A DNA stretch of 64,000 bases from Eretmocerus hayati. Lineage: Eukaryota; Arthropoda; Insecta; Hymenoptera; Aphelinidae. The position numbers and the translations under genes are program-made. The DNA lies in assembly GCA_029851415.1 (NCBI GenBank), contig CM056742.1:81892748-81956747 (forward strand), read 5' to 3'. How positions within the stretch are numbered: the first letter of the stretch is position 1; every line of letters begins with the position of its first letter. Below, one piece after another: positions 1 to 9,292 of this stretch. Below the pieces are notes generated by a model, which saw only the letters and a program-made list of their open reading frames with translations, did not search any database and had not been told where the DNA came from.

Positions 1-1267
1 TACCTGGACTGTGTGTATCTTTACGGGTGGGCTATGACTCAGCACCTCCCCGTAGGCGATCTCAAATTTGTTGAAAGTGTTCAGGAAAAAGATCCAGATT
101 TTTATGCTGTAGCAGATGATAGTCCAATCGACTACATATTGGAGGTTGATTTGGAATACCCCAGATCAATTCATGATGAGCATCGGGATCTACCTTTCTG
201 TCCAGAACACAGAGCGCCCCCCAGGCTCTAAACATAAGGAATTGCTCACGACTTTATATGATAAGGAACGCTATGTCATTCATTACAGAGCCCTGAAACA
301 GGCTCGTGAACATGGTTTCAGAGTCAAAAAGATACATAGAGCTATTCAATTCAGGCAAAGTTCATGACTGAAGTCTCATTTGACTTATAACACACAGAAA
401 CGAGCTAAAGCCCAGAACGAGTTTGATGAGGCGTTCTTTAAGGTAAGTCAGGAATGCTTTGTTCATCAACCAGGCATGATTTCAACAGTTTTTGATTTTA
501 TAGCCCCTGACAAACTCAACGTTCGGTAAGACGACGGAAGATGAAAGGAAGCGGATAAATATGAGGCAAGTGAATAAATGGTTCGGTAGATACGGCGCCG
601 GAGCTCAGATTACTAGCCCCGATCTTCATAGCGTGTCAATCATTTCAAATGACCTCGTGGCCATACAGAAACTTAAAACTGAGATTACTATCCAAAAACC
701 CCGGCACATTCGGCTCAGCGTTTTGTACGTTTCAGAGGTTCATATGTATGATTTTTATTACTCAAGAATGGAGCAATGGCTTGGGTCGAGATGCAAGCTA
801 CTCTACATTGATACGGACGGGATCTTGGCTGACTGTGAGGGAGTCAATGTTTATGACGTGATGAAGAATCACTCAGAATACTTTGATACATCAGATTATA
901 AGGATGATAATCCTTTCGGATTGGAGCGAAAGAATGAGAAGATTGTAGGTCTTTTCAAAGATGGATGCAATGGTGAAATTATGACAGAATTTATTGGTCT
1001 TCGCAGTAAAATGTACAGCCTTGTCATACAAAATAAATCACCCGTACTCAAGACGAAAGGAGTCAAAACGGGAACCGTGAAGAGGTGTCATTGACCTTCG
1101 AAGATTACAGGGGTTGTCTTTTTCAAGGAAATGTCTTGCGACATTACCAAAACACGATTCGTTCCAGAAATCATCAAATTCACACGGAGCGTCATGGGAA
1201 AATTGCTCTGAGTCCATACGATGACGAGCGCTATCTGATTCCTGGAGAAACTGATACTCTCCCCTGA
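1..1267 (+). pseudogene. POLB: Polinton-type protein-primed DNA polymerase B, C-terminal part, broken
   Basis: This is the palm and C-terminal part of a Polinton/adintovirus family B DNA polymerase, which would replicate the linear element by protein priming. Visible landmarks are the YGWAM block just after motif A (near 20-45), the FGKT block (near 522), and motif C as YIDTDG at about 805-822, where the usual residue after the DTD is Ser. A GT-AG intron of 61 nt (443-503) restores the frame exactly between the FFK and TNSTFGK blocks. Breaks are a frameshift near 225-232, an in-frame TGA at 365-367, a frameshift near 1090 and an in-frame TGA at 1265-1267. The 5' part lies off the left edge. 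It cannot make a functional enzyme. The second polB at 40.7-44.2 kb is homologous and supports the call. Confidence 0.9.
443..503 (+). other. Spliceosomal intron in Polinton polB
   Basis: The donor is GTAAGT after an AAG codon and the acceptor is TTTATAG. Removing these 61 nt joins two reading frames (codon phase 0) at a place where the polymerase family is continuous. The second polB in this window has no intron at the equivalent position. Confidence 0.75.
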
Positions 1268-1279
1268 GGGCACAAAGAC

Positions 1280-1693
1280 ATGCCCACTGAAATTCTGAGG
1301 AATCCTCCCGTTGAAGAAGGGTTTCTTCCTCGAGAAATGGATCAAGGGAAACCGATTCAAACAGCTGGTGATATTGAAATCGATACGCAGAAACAGCAAA
1401 ATACTGCGGATCTCATGGACTCCTTCTTGGACGAGAATTTGCTCACAGAGTTCGGAGAACCTTTCCAAGTTGGAGGGGCTGAGGTCAATACGCAGCGTCA
1501 GAGATCTGATGAAACGAACTATGATTTGGAAGATATTTTCCTGGATGTGGAACTGCAGAGGGAATTCGAAGAACCTTTCCAAGGCAGACTGGGGAGAGGT
1601 CTACAAAACGGCGGTACCTCTGAGCAGGTGCTCATTCGAGTCCAAGTTCAGCTAGAGAGCGGAGTTTCTCCTGCCAAAAGAATTAGTTCATAG
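1280..1693 (+). pseudogene. Acidic repeat tail downstream of polB
   Basis: This 137-codon open stretch lies in the same frame as the end of polB and is separated from it only by the TGA at 1265-1267. It is therefore either a C-terminal extension of the polymerase or a separate small ORF. It contains two diverged copies of a ~32-residue acidic unit (residues about 33-63 and 68-101), each ending in the pattern E-F-x-E-P-F-Q. I recognise no domain. The second polB in this window ends without such a tail, so the extension is specific to this copy. Confidence 0.5.
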
Positions 1694-1749
1694 ATTTCAA
1701 TCTCGTTAGTATAACCATGTATTACCTAAGATCTCATCCGTGAGTATGT

Positions 1750-2100
1750 ATGCTCTTTTTTAATTATAGATTGATAGAACTTTCATTCATTTCCAGAAAA
1801 CTGGATCTTGACAAATTGAATGAGATAGCCAGTACCACAGAAGAGAAAAAACGCTGGAAGGAGCTGAATAAGGGTGCAACCTACCGAGTGGTTGGAATAG
1901 GAAAACTCAAAACAATATACGGCCCGCGTATGTTTTTCATCATTGAGGAAATGGATGGGAAATTCCAGATTTGGCTCCCCAAACGAGCCTCAGATGCCTT
2001 ATACGATGATAATCTAATGTTTGAATACTTATCAGTAAAAGCCAATAAGTTGGAGCTGAATATCTTAAACTTAGGTGATAGCAAATTCAAATTTGTATAA
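1750..2100 (+). CDS. Small OB-fold-like protein, possible ssDNA-binding protein
   Basis: This is an open frame of 116 codons. The core (residues about 40-90) has alternating beta-like strands: TYRVVGIGKL, a K-T-x-Y-G-P turn, then MFFIIEEM and FQIWLPKRA. The same arrangement occurs in the minus-strand protein at 37.5-38.1 kb (R-Y-G-P-A-V-V-F-E-L and F-D-V-F-A-P-K), so this is a real family found next to both polymerase-bearing regions. A single-stranded DNA-binding role is a guess from the fold-like pattern and the proximity to polB. The start is uncertain: there are acceptor-like TTTCCAG and ATTATAG sequences just inside the frame, so the visible ATG may be intronic. Confidence 0.5.
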   Translation: MLFFNYRLIELSFISRKLDLDKLNEIASTTEEKKRWKELNKGATYRVVGIGKLKTIYGPRMFFIIEEMDGKFQIWLPKRASDALYDDNLMFEYLSVKANKLELNILNLGDSKFKFV

Positions 2101-2275
2101 CATGTATTCGAAATGGAGAGATAGAAGAAGCCTAATGGAGGGAGAGATACTGAATGGCTCATGATTATTATACTCAAGGAAATTTATTTTTTCAAGTATA
2201 CTAATCACAAGTATTTCACTGGCTGATCTCTACTAAGAAAGAGCGCGGATGGGGGGCTTTTTTTCCTTCCTCAAA
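2101..2275. other. Intergenic gap between convergent Polinton genes
   Basis: The OB-fold-like gene (+) and the integrase remnant (-) converge here. I see no gene, repeat or RNA structure. Confidence 0.5.
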
Positions 2276-2458
2276 TTATAACTGATCTTTGTCTATCCAT
2301 GAATTGTGCGAACTATCAAATCCCAACCACTTAACATAGAATTGATCACCACGTTTTTCCGAAACTTTTTGAACCAAGTATATATCAGGATACTTAACTT
2401 TCACAAGCTCTCGCTCATAGAAACCTCCGCCTACTGGTTGATCCTGATAATCGTGCAA
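2276..2458 (-). pseudogene. INT: Polinton integrase, C-terminal chromodomain remnant
   Basis: About 60 codons end in a chromodomain-like pattern: YLVQKVSEKRG, then FYVKWLGFD and the S-H-N-S-W-I end. This is typical of the extreme C-terminus of retroviral-type integrases carried by Polintons, where the chromodomain is thought to guide insertion. The DDE catalytic core and zinc-binding N-terminus are not found upstream on this strand, because the packaging ATPase begins only ~70 bp away. The integrase has therefore been almost wholly lost. It cannot mobilise the element. Confidence 0.75.
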
Positions 2459-2528
2459 ATGATATGTGATTGGTTTTGTTTTACGAATTTGATATATTTA
2501 TAGCAAAAGAATCAAAACCTTTTCTATA

Positions 2529-3370
2529 TCAACCATTATTGATATTGTTATCTTTGACAATAACAATGAAGCCATGCTCATCATTCCAGCAAGCGGAACA
2601 TAAATCTTTGAATGTTTGAAAAGACATATCAGTATTGACGTGATTGTCGTAGACGTGCTTCAGATTCTTCTCGTCTTGTCTGAACAAAACCAATAGATTT
2701 ACATTATCTCGTACAAGGTGTTTCGGCGCCTGGGCGTACGATTGGCAGAGACGGATAACATCCACGCTTCTGTGTTTACCCATGCAAAAGAAAGCTTTAA
2801 CATTATCTTGCTTTTCGCAAGCTATATCATCGAAAATCATCACTGAATTTGGGCGCGCGTTTTCTGGTGATATGACATCCTCGTGGTCGCTGAAAGGGAA
2901 ATATTGCAGGCCCTCGATAGGTCCAAGTTCATCTTTGAGGAATTGATATTTTGGCTGATTTAGTGATTTTAATCAACGTAGACGTTTTCAAATCTCAGAC
3001 CATTCTCATGGATTAGAAGTGCTAAGAGGCTATTTGTTTTGCCGCAGTTAGACGGACCACAGGAGACCGCCGTCATCGTATCGGGAAGTAAATCGCCGTG
3101 ACGCCTAGTCTTCCGCTCTTCTTGCACTATGCTATCGAAATTCAACACTGGCAATTTCGTAGAACTTGATGAAAAATCAATCTTCCTGAGTCGGATTCCG
3201 GCATCACACTGATTCAGCTGATATATGAGAGGTCCATTATATAGCTCTCCAACCAGTCGGTTCGAGAGATCCGTAGAGTGATGATCATTCACGTTCAGCG
3301 TAAGAAGAAAACGAAAGTTGGTCATGGTATATTGAACGGAATCATCAATTGACTCCCCATTGAACTTCAT
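2529..3370 (-). pseudogene. ATP: Polinton genome-packaging ATPase (FtsK/HerA type), frameshifted
   Basis: This is the packaging ATPase that would pump the element's DNA into the capsid. The N-terminal half (3370 down to about 2969) contains the Walker A loop GPSNCGKTNS. The C-terminal half holds the Walker B-type MIFDDI (near 2835) and the KHRSVD and LCQSYAQAPK blocks that follow in this family. One frameshift near 2968 separates the halves, and coding similarity continues in the shifted frame across the gap. It lies antisense to the capsid-side genes, and its 5' end overlaps the start of the PLA2-like gene by a few bases. No other disabling change was seen. Confidence 0.85.
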
Positions 3371-3760
3371 TCACCAGGCTATCAATTCTGCAAATCTGGA
3401 ACAGAATTAGCTGAGTATTTGGCTCGAGGTTATCGGGAGATCGATAAATTGGATTCCTCTTGCAGAGAACACGATATTTTATATTCGAAGAATCGAGAAG
3501 ACCTTGAGGCCCGACATCGTGCGGATAAAATACTTCAGGAAAAGGCTGAGGCAAGAGTTCTTGATGGAGATTCTGGTGTTCGTGAAAAAGCAGCAGCTTG
3601 GGCTGTCACTAACGCCATGAAGCTGAAAACGAGGTTTGGGATGGGAATCAAGGGAAAAATTACGAAGAATAAGAAGGGAGGTGTGAAAAAGAAAAAGAGT
3701 GAGGGAGTCTCGACGCTATCCAAGGTTGTCAAAGCTGCTAAATCACCAATCCAGAATTAA
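3353..3760 (+). CDS. Parvovirus-type phospholipase A2-like protein of Polintons
   Basis: The frame opens at 3353 and has no ATG. Coding similarity starts at PGYQFCKSGTEL, which resembles the Ca-binding loop of parvoviral PLA2. It continues through D-x-x-C-R-E-H-D, the His-Asp catalytic signature (near 3455-3475). A helical stretch with A-D-K-I-L and W-A-V-T-N follows, and then a very basic tail with runs of Lys and Gly. In parvoviruses this domain opens endosomal membranes, and homologues sit between the ATPase and pX genes of Polintons and adintoviruses. The frame is open, but the missing ATG means the start is lost or lies in an upstream exon. Confidence 0.75.
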   Translation, partial: LPIELHSPGYQFCKSGTELAEYLARGYREIDKLDSSCREHDILYSKNREDLEARHRADKILQEKAEARVLDGDSGVREKAAAWAVTNAMKLKTRFGMGIKGKITKNKKGGVKKKKSEGVSTLSKVVKAAKSPIQN

Positions 3761-3775
3761 TCAGCTGCTGAAGCT

Positions 3776-4132
3776 ATGAAGACAGCTCTGAGGAGAGCGC
3801 GAGCAGCCGTCAGAATGAGTGGAGGACGCACCAGAGTCAAAATTCCTAGAATTTTCCCAATCCCTAGAAAAACTGGAGGTTTCTTGCCTTACCTGATCCC
3901 CCTCTTTTCCGGACTCAGCGCTACCGGAGCTTTAGCTGGGAGAGCTGCGGGAGTTGTGAAAGCAATCAATCAGGCAAAATCAGCGCAACGGCAACTGGAG
4001 GAGGCTCATCGGCATAATAAGACTATGGAGGCAATTGCAATAGGCAAAGGCCTATATCTCGAACCTTACAAGACGGGGTTTGGACTCTATCTCAAACCTT
4101 ACGTGGGCAACGGATTGAAAAAAAAAGTTTAA
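3776..4132 (+). CDS. pX/pVI-like minor capsid protein with hydrophobic segment
   Basis: This 118-codon frame starts at ATG 3776. It has a very basic N-terminus (R-R-A-R-A-A-V-R), then a hydrophobic glycine/alanine-rich segment GFLPYLIPLFSGLSATGAL (residues about 34-53). A helical part follows with R-H-N-K-T-M-E and the repeated G-L-Y-L-x-P-Y motif near the end. This layout matches the adenovirus pX/pVI-like membrane-active minor capsid candidates of Polintons and adintoviruses. It sits 15 bp after the PLA2-like gene and just before the protease, the usual order. The frame is intact. Confidence 0.75.
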   Translation: MKTALRRARAAVRMSGGRTRVKIPRIFPIPRKTGGFLPYLIPLFSGLSATGALAGRAAGVVKAINQAKSAQRQLEEAHRHNKTMEAIAIGKGLYLEPYKTGFGLYLKPYVGNGLKKKV

Positions 4133-4493
4133 AGTAAATTTACCCAAAAGAGCATTATCCAACTTCGATATACTCAAGTACGCTAAGGAATTGGGAATAC
4201 CACATTTCCGTGGTGTTTTTATGCGCAATGAGCTAACGCCTAGGCCGCACTATGAGGAAAGAATGGTTATTAACCTCGATGATTCTGTTAATCCTGGGAC
4301 CCATTGGGTAGCCTTCAAGAAGAAAGGGGATGATGTTGTATACTTTGACAGTTATGGTGACCTCCAACCTCTGATTGATGTCATGTTATATCTTAGAGTC
4401 GACAAGGTCAAGTACAATACTAATAGATATAAGCGATTCAATACTTATAATTGTGGTCACTTGTGCTTGAAATTTTTATGCGATGAGTTGTAA
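4131..4493 (+). CDS. PRO: Adenain/Ulp1-like cysteine protease (capsid maturation)
   Basis: This is a C48/C5-type cysteine protease that would cleave capsid precursor proteins. The catalytic elements appear in order: His in G-T-H-W-V-A-F (near 4300), the acidic partner region Y-F-D-S-Y-G (near 4342), and the nucleophile in Y-N-C-G-H-L-C-L (near 4450). The family's conserved N-terminal stretch S-N-F-D-I-L-K-Y-A then H-F-R-G-V-F-M-R precedes it. The frame is open upstream into 4131 and no ATG precedes the conserved start, so the true start is unclear. The stop overlaps the start of the next gene. All catalytic residues are present, so this may be the best preserved gene of the element. Confidence 0.85.
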   Translation, partial: KVNLPKRALSNFDILKYAKELGIPHFRGVFMRNELTPRPHYEERMVINLDDSVNPGTHWVAFKKKGDDVVYFDSYGDLQPLIDVMLYLRVDKVKYNTNRYKRFNTYNCGHLCLKFLCDEL

Positions 4494-5199
4494 TAGGCTA
4501 TATAATGAGCAGCCATCGCAGGATTCCCTCATTCTAGTCCAAACTGTCATGGACATCACAACTTTACTCTTTTCAGGAACATCTTCCATAATTGAAGTTA
4601 TATATGATCCCATAATAGAGTTGAAGCCAAATACCCCATACGTCTGCGCCTTGGCTGACTTTCTGTCTTGCTATTCCTTCCCTAACATTGATGAAAGTAA
4701 TAACAAGCTATACGTTGCTGATAAAGAGATTGTCATACCAACTGGTAGCTACGAGATTTCTGATATTGAAAAATACTCGATTGACGAACTGCCAGAAGAC
4801 GAATTAACGTTGAGATTGAAGCCTCACAATCATACGCTCTGCAGCGTAATTAGATGCAGCGCTGAAATTGATTTCACAAAGAAAGACTCGATTGGTTCAT
4901 TACTTGGATCCTCGCCTCAAATTCTCAAGGCTAACAAATGGTATACTTCTGATACGCCTGTGAAGATTCTGAAAACTAATGCGCTGAGAATTGAGATGAA
5001 TATTATTACTGGTGTTTACATAAACAATCGGAGAGCCCATACGCTTCATAATTTTTTCCCAACAGTAGGTCCAGGTCATAAGATTAATGAAGTCCCCTCA
5101 CAGCGAACCTATCATTCAGTTGCTGTGAGAGACGAGGTGAAATACGTTCAGCTCAAAATAGTAGATCAAGACGATAACTTGGTTGACTTTCGAGGTTAA
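4483..5199 (+). pseudogene. Penton-like minor capsid protein of Polintons, C-terminally truncated
   Basis: This is a single jelly-roll minor capsid (vertex) protein candidate. The conserved opening is present (SGTSSIIEV, then P-N-T-P-Y-V), followed by F-P-N-I-D-E-S-N-N-K-L-Y and the I-P-T-G-S-Y-E-I block. The end has V-K-Y-V-Q-L-K-I-V-D-Q-D. The stop TAA at 5197-5199 falls directly after D-F-R-G, and the same frame goes on for about 15 codons of family-like sequence (P-I-T-I-R), so this is a premature stop removing the last strand. Otherwise the 238 codons are open. It overlaps the protease stop by ~10 bp. Confidence 0.75.
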
Positions 5200-5242
5200 C
5201 CAATCACAATCAGAATCATTCTTTGCTCCAACGAATTCCGCA

Positions 5243-5392
5243 ATGGGAATTAATTATCATAATCAAGGCTATAAAGGCAATCAGCCATGTCAAAACTCAG
5301 TCAGTCGTCCCCGTGCTCCCAGAGTGTTAACACGTCATCGGATCGAATTCCTCAAGAGTCTCGGGTTTCAAGTAAATCCTGGTGGAAAATAA
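5243..5392 (+). CDS. Small conserved ORF with FLKSLGF ending
   Basis: This short frame of 49 codons starts at ATG 5243. It ends in a basic segment followed by E-F-L-K-S-L-G-F-Q-V, a short ending I associate with small ORFs between the penton and major capsid genes of arthropod Polintons. Function is unknown; a capsid-cementing or scaffold peptide is possible. It lies in the gap between the truncated penton gene and the major capsid gene. Confidence 0.45.
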   Translation: MGINYHNQGYKGNQPCQNSVSRPRAPRVLTRHRIEFLKSLGFQVNPGGK

Positions 5393-5422
5393 CATTTAAT
5401 CTATTTTGTTGTTCTGAAAAAG

Positions 5423-6665
5423 ATGGGAGACGTTTACTCGATATTCAATCTTCCGTCGTTTTCGATGATGATATCTCTCACTATGAAGTGCATGCTCATC
5501 AGCCAATCACTGGACCACACTTCAACAACAATGATGAGATTCGTATATCCATTCAACATCAGGATCTATGCGTCCTTCCATCCAAGAGTTCAATACGCGT
5601 TTCTGGACGCTTAACTACCGATGATAATGCTCCTACGCAACACACTTAGTTTTTTAATGATGGAGTTGCCCATATGTTTGAAGAGGTTAGATTAGAAATC
5701 AATGGCATTGAGATAGATAAGTGCAAAAATGTAGGGATAACCTCTCTGATGAAAGGATGGGTTTCACTCACGCCAAAGGAGAATCTAGAAAATGCAGGGT
5801 GAACTGGTATTGATGGAACTGAGAGTATTGTCGACAATAATGACAACTTTGATGTTCTCATTCCTCTCAAATCGAAATTAGGTTTTGCCGAAGGTTATAG
5901 GAAAGTTATCATCAACACCAAACATGAGTTGATACTTCGTCGGGCTCACACTGATGATAATGCAATCAATTCAACAATTTATCATACTAGGACACCCCCA
6001 GTTGGGAACTGGGAGAAATAGAAGATAAACTTGACTCCACTTGAATGCTACATGCCTTATGTGACTCCATCCAACGAGTGTAAAATTAGACTCCTAAATC
6101 AGCTGCAGAAAGGTAAATCCATCACAATGCCTTTCCGCTCATGGAAACTTTTCGAATACTCTTTACTCCCACGAACCTCGAACCAAGTTTGGACGGTCAG
6201 AACATCTAATCAGTTAGAAAAACCACGTTTTGTGATTCTAGGATTTCGGACTGGTCGTAAAGGTGTTAAAAATGAGGATGCGAGTCAGTTTGATCACTGT
6301 CATATCAAAAATATTAAACTATTCCTCAACTCCCAGTATTATCCCTACGAAAATCCCAATCTAGACATAAGCTCAAACCAGTACGCTCCACTATACGATA
6401 TGTATCAAAATTTCCAAAACGTATATTACGACAAATATGATGATTCTGAGCCATTGTTGAATAGGAGAGAGTTCATAGAAAAATTGCCACTTATCGTCAT
6501 AGATTGCTCAGAACAGAACGAGTGAAACATGCTCCAGTAGATGTGGGATTGGAATTCGAAACAAAGGATGATTTCCCCGAAAATACGACAGCACACTGCC
6601 TTATTATTCATGAACGAATCGTGGAGTATAACCCCATGAGTGGTGATGTCCGCAAAGTCGTTTAG
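5423..6665 (+). pseudogene. MCP: Polinton double jelly-roll major capsid protein, multiply broken
   Basis: The major capsid protein would form the icosahedral shell. Family landmarks are present in order: M-G-D-V-Y-S-I-F at the start, FNNNDEIRI-I-QHQD, the block around E-V-R-L-E-I-N-G-x-E-I-D, H-E-L-I-L-R-R-A, F-R-S-W-K-L-F-E-Y, Q-L-E-K-P-R-F-V-I, and V-I-D-C-S-x-Q-N-E. Breaks are a frameshift near 5460, in-frame stops at 5647-5649 (TAG), 5800-5802 (TGA) and 6019-6021 (TAG), and a frameshift near 6522 after which the family C-terminus continues to a TAG at 6663-6665. With three stops and two frameshifts it is the most damaged gene of the element. Confidence 0.88.
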
Positions 6666-6740
6666 AGTCTTCATTCACCACTACAGTTCACTCCACATAT
6701 AAACCATAGTTGGATCAATGCGATTTCATTTGCGCCCAAC

Positions 6741-7271
6741 ATGGCGTATGTTGTGGACCTGCAAGGTTTTAAACAGCCTGCCAATGACTACCTGTTGAAA
6801 GAGTTGGCCATATCTGCTCTTAGTGATAATTCGAAACCATTAGTCTTCCTTTTCAAGGAACCGTTTGCACTAAAAAGCCTATCTCAAAAATATGTCCAAC
6901 AAAATCTATTGCTTGAGCATCAGCATCATGGGATCCCATGGTATTCAGGCAATATTCCATTTACTGAGATTGGCAATGTCCTTCGAGGGGCTCTACAGGA
7001 CGCTGACGAAGTGATTGTCAAGGGTTCAATCAATCAACAAAGGTTGAGCCGTTTTGGTTTCATTGTGCGAGATATCACAGAATCTGGCTACCTAGGTGTG
7101 GATGCACTGTACAATCAAAAACATGTAACAGTATGTCCACATCATACCAAATCCCGCAAACCAGTTTGCGCGGCTCACAATGTTGAGCTCATGAAAAAAC
7201 TCTTGAAGAAACATATGGTTACTACATATGAAGCTATGGGAATTGAAACTGATGGGCTCGATTCCCGTTAA
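6741..7271 (+). CDS. Conserved Polinton-associated protein, possible nuclease-like fold
   Basis: This is an open frame of 176 codons from ATG 6741. The N-terminus V-V-D-L-Q-G-F-K with L-K-E-L-A-I, the central H-G-I-P-W-Y-S-G, and the C-terminal C-A-A-H-N-V-E-L-M-K are recurrent blocks of a protein found widely in arthropod Polinton-like loci and also as solo genes. The acidic residue in a hydrophobic strand at the start and the His near the end recall DEDD-type exonuclease folds, but I cannot confirm a catalytic set. It lies last in the capsid-side gene block. It is intact, unlike the major capsid gene next to it. Confidence 0.55.
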   Translation: MAYVVDLQGFKQPANDYLLKELAISALSDNSKPLVFLFKEPFALKSLSQKYVQQNLLLEHQHHGIPWYSGNIPFTEIGNVLRGALQDADEVIVKGSINQQRLSRFGFIVRDITESGYLGVDALYNQKHVTVCPHHTKSRKPVCAAHNVELMKKLLKKHMVTTYEAMGIETDGLDSR

Positions 7272-7365
7272 CTCCTTAGAGAAACGGGCACATATGCAAG
7301 GTACTCCCTTATACACACCCAAGATACTATAAGGATCCGAGCACACGCTTATACATTGTAGGATA

Positions 7366-7395
7366 CTACAAGGAGGCGAGCTCGCCTCCTTGTAG
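7366..7395. repeat. Perfect 30-bp palindrome
   Basis: The sequence reads the same on both strands (CTACAAGGAGGCGAG followed by its reverse complement). It lies 95 bp after the last Polinton gene. It could form a stable hairpin or cruciform and might mark a transcript end or element edge. Confidence 0.85.
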
Positions 7396-7469
7396 CTTAC
7401 CTACTGAGGTGTGTTGGATTACACGGTGAATTGAATTTAATTTCTGCCAATTTTTGCTGAGCTGATATT

Positions 7470-8790
7470 AAAAGTCACAAGCACTACAGCAGGAGTTACA
7501 ATCCAAGGGCACTGCTAGCCACGGTCCGCTTGAAGCGACTTCAACTCAAAGGTTCTTGCACGTCGGAAATTGTTCTGTTCACTCAAATTACATAATGAAT
7601 GGAAGATTTTCCCCTAAGAATAAAGAAATCGGAGAAGGGCTCTTTGAGAAAAGTAAAATCGACGATGTTCTCAGTCAATCCCATAAGATTTTCCCCGTTG
7701 AGCCACATCTGAGCTCCTCGTGATCCTGACTCTGAGTCATTACAGATTTTCTGAACGTAACTTGGCTCTACTTCAAGAGTATCAAAAGAACTCTAAAATC
7801 AGCTAGAAGGAGTTGAATTTCGATGATGTAGAGCTGACACATGCCATCAATATCTCATTTCTGGAAAAGGCAACTTCAATAAATCGAAGCTTTTCGAGCG
7901 CCTAAGTCGAGCGTATTTCGATATTATCACTCAACATTTGGGCAGTTTCGAAGCTTATTCCAAGTACTTTCGAATGAGATGCGGCAAACTCGATTGTGAC
8001 TGGGTAACGCTGCAGAATACGATATTCATGCGACGTGGATCTTGTTGTTTTTTTCGACCAATTGACTTGCTCAAGGTCCCTACTTCAGTTCCACTCCACC
8101 CTCCTATAGTCGCGTCCAATACCTCAATGGAACACTATGAAATGAAGTGAGACACGTGAGGAAGCATGATGGAGCGTTAGAGTTAGAACCTTTAGGCACG
8201 CAATTTCTCAGAAGAAAAGAGTTCCGTGTCTAATAGAAGTAGGATTCCTCAGCGCTACTCCATCAGAATCAAGTTCGCTACATCTCATGAGCAAGTACTG
8301 GGAATAAGCTCCGGAATCGCCCAAACGTTGGGGGATAATATCGAGGTACGCACGAATGAGACGCTAGAAAAGCTTTGATTTGTTGAAGTTGCCTTTTCCA
8401 GGAATGAGATATTGATGGGATATGTCAGCTCTACAATATCGAAATTCAACTCCCCTAGCTGATCTCAAGGTTCTTCTGATACTCTTGAAGTCGAGCCAAG
8501 TAACGTTCAGAAAATATGTAGTGACTCAGAGTTGGGATCGAGAGAAGCTCAGATGTGGCTTAACGGGAAAAATCACACGGGATGGACTGAGAACATCGTC
8601 GATCTCACTTTTCTCAGGAAGCCCTCCACCGATTCTCTCCATCCCTACGCAATAATCTTTCATCTCTTATGTAGTTTGAGTGAGCGAAAGAATTTCCGAT
8701 GCGCAAGCACCTTTCGATTGAACTCGTTCCAAGCGGACCGTGTAGCTGTTTGATCTGCGCTTTGACTCGCAATACCATCATGCCGAATGC
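7470..8790. repeat. ~1.3-kb imperfect palindrome (two ~650-bp inverted arms)
   Basis: The left arm, from about 7470, matches the reverse complement of the right arm, ending about 8790. Checked pairs include 7505-7560 with 8700-8760, 7630-7830 with 8440-8640, 7860-7980 with 8285-8400, and 7980-8050 with 8210-8285. The arms meet near 8125 with little or no spacer. By eye, identity is roughly 80-85 percent. There is no coding capacity. It could be a fold-back element, two Polinton terminal inverted repeats in head-to-head junction, or a long hairpin RNA source. Confidence 0.8.
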
Positions 8791-9018
8791 TTGAATATTA
8801 TCTGACTACTATATGATCCCGAGTGGGAATATTGGCTTTTTCATATCGGGTTCCTGCCTTTCGACTCAACCCCGGTTGCCCCGCATGGGCGCGGGGCAGG
8901 GATACGCCCTACCAGCGCGTCAGTTTGGAGGACATTCGTATGGTGGAAATTCGTATGCTGCATGTCTTCGATCCCTCATTCCCCAAGTGTCAAGATTAAA
9001 CATTTCCTCAGGGCCAGG

Positions 9019-9060
9019 TTCCACGAAGTCCCATGGGATTTCATGGGTCCTCGTGGAACT
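9019..9060. repeat. Near-perfect ~40-bp inverted repeat
   Basis: GTTCCACGA-GTCCCATG is followed within 10 bases by its reverse complement with a couple of mismatches. It is a short hairpin with no neighbouring gene. Confidence 0.7.
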
Positions 9061-9292
9061 ATTCTCAGCAGGGAGGTAGGTAGTTGAAAAAGTACTCTCG
9101 CGAAGTAGAATTGAGGAAGATTGTTCCGGGTTGTATAAATTGTATGGTGTTTAATCTCTTGATTACTTGATTTCTGAAGATTATTGGCGAATGATCTTGA
9201 TTTTTGGAATAACTGATACGTTTCTCGTGTTAACACATAAAACGGTCACATTTTGCCATGAGAAGGCATGCTAATCTCTTTTAGCAGCGTTT

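Noticed and set aside
3345..3554. Minus-strand frame as the ATPase N-terminus
   Set aside because: It is the antisense of the PLA2-like gene; the ATPase similarity starts near 3370.
8813..9079. 88-codon plus-strand frame
   Set aside because: It crosses the edge of the large palindrome and a hairpin, with no recognisable blocks.
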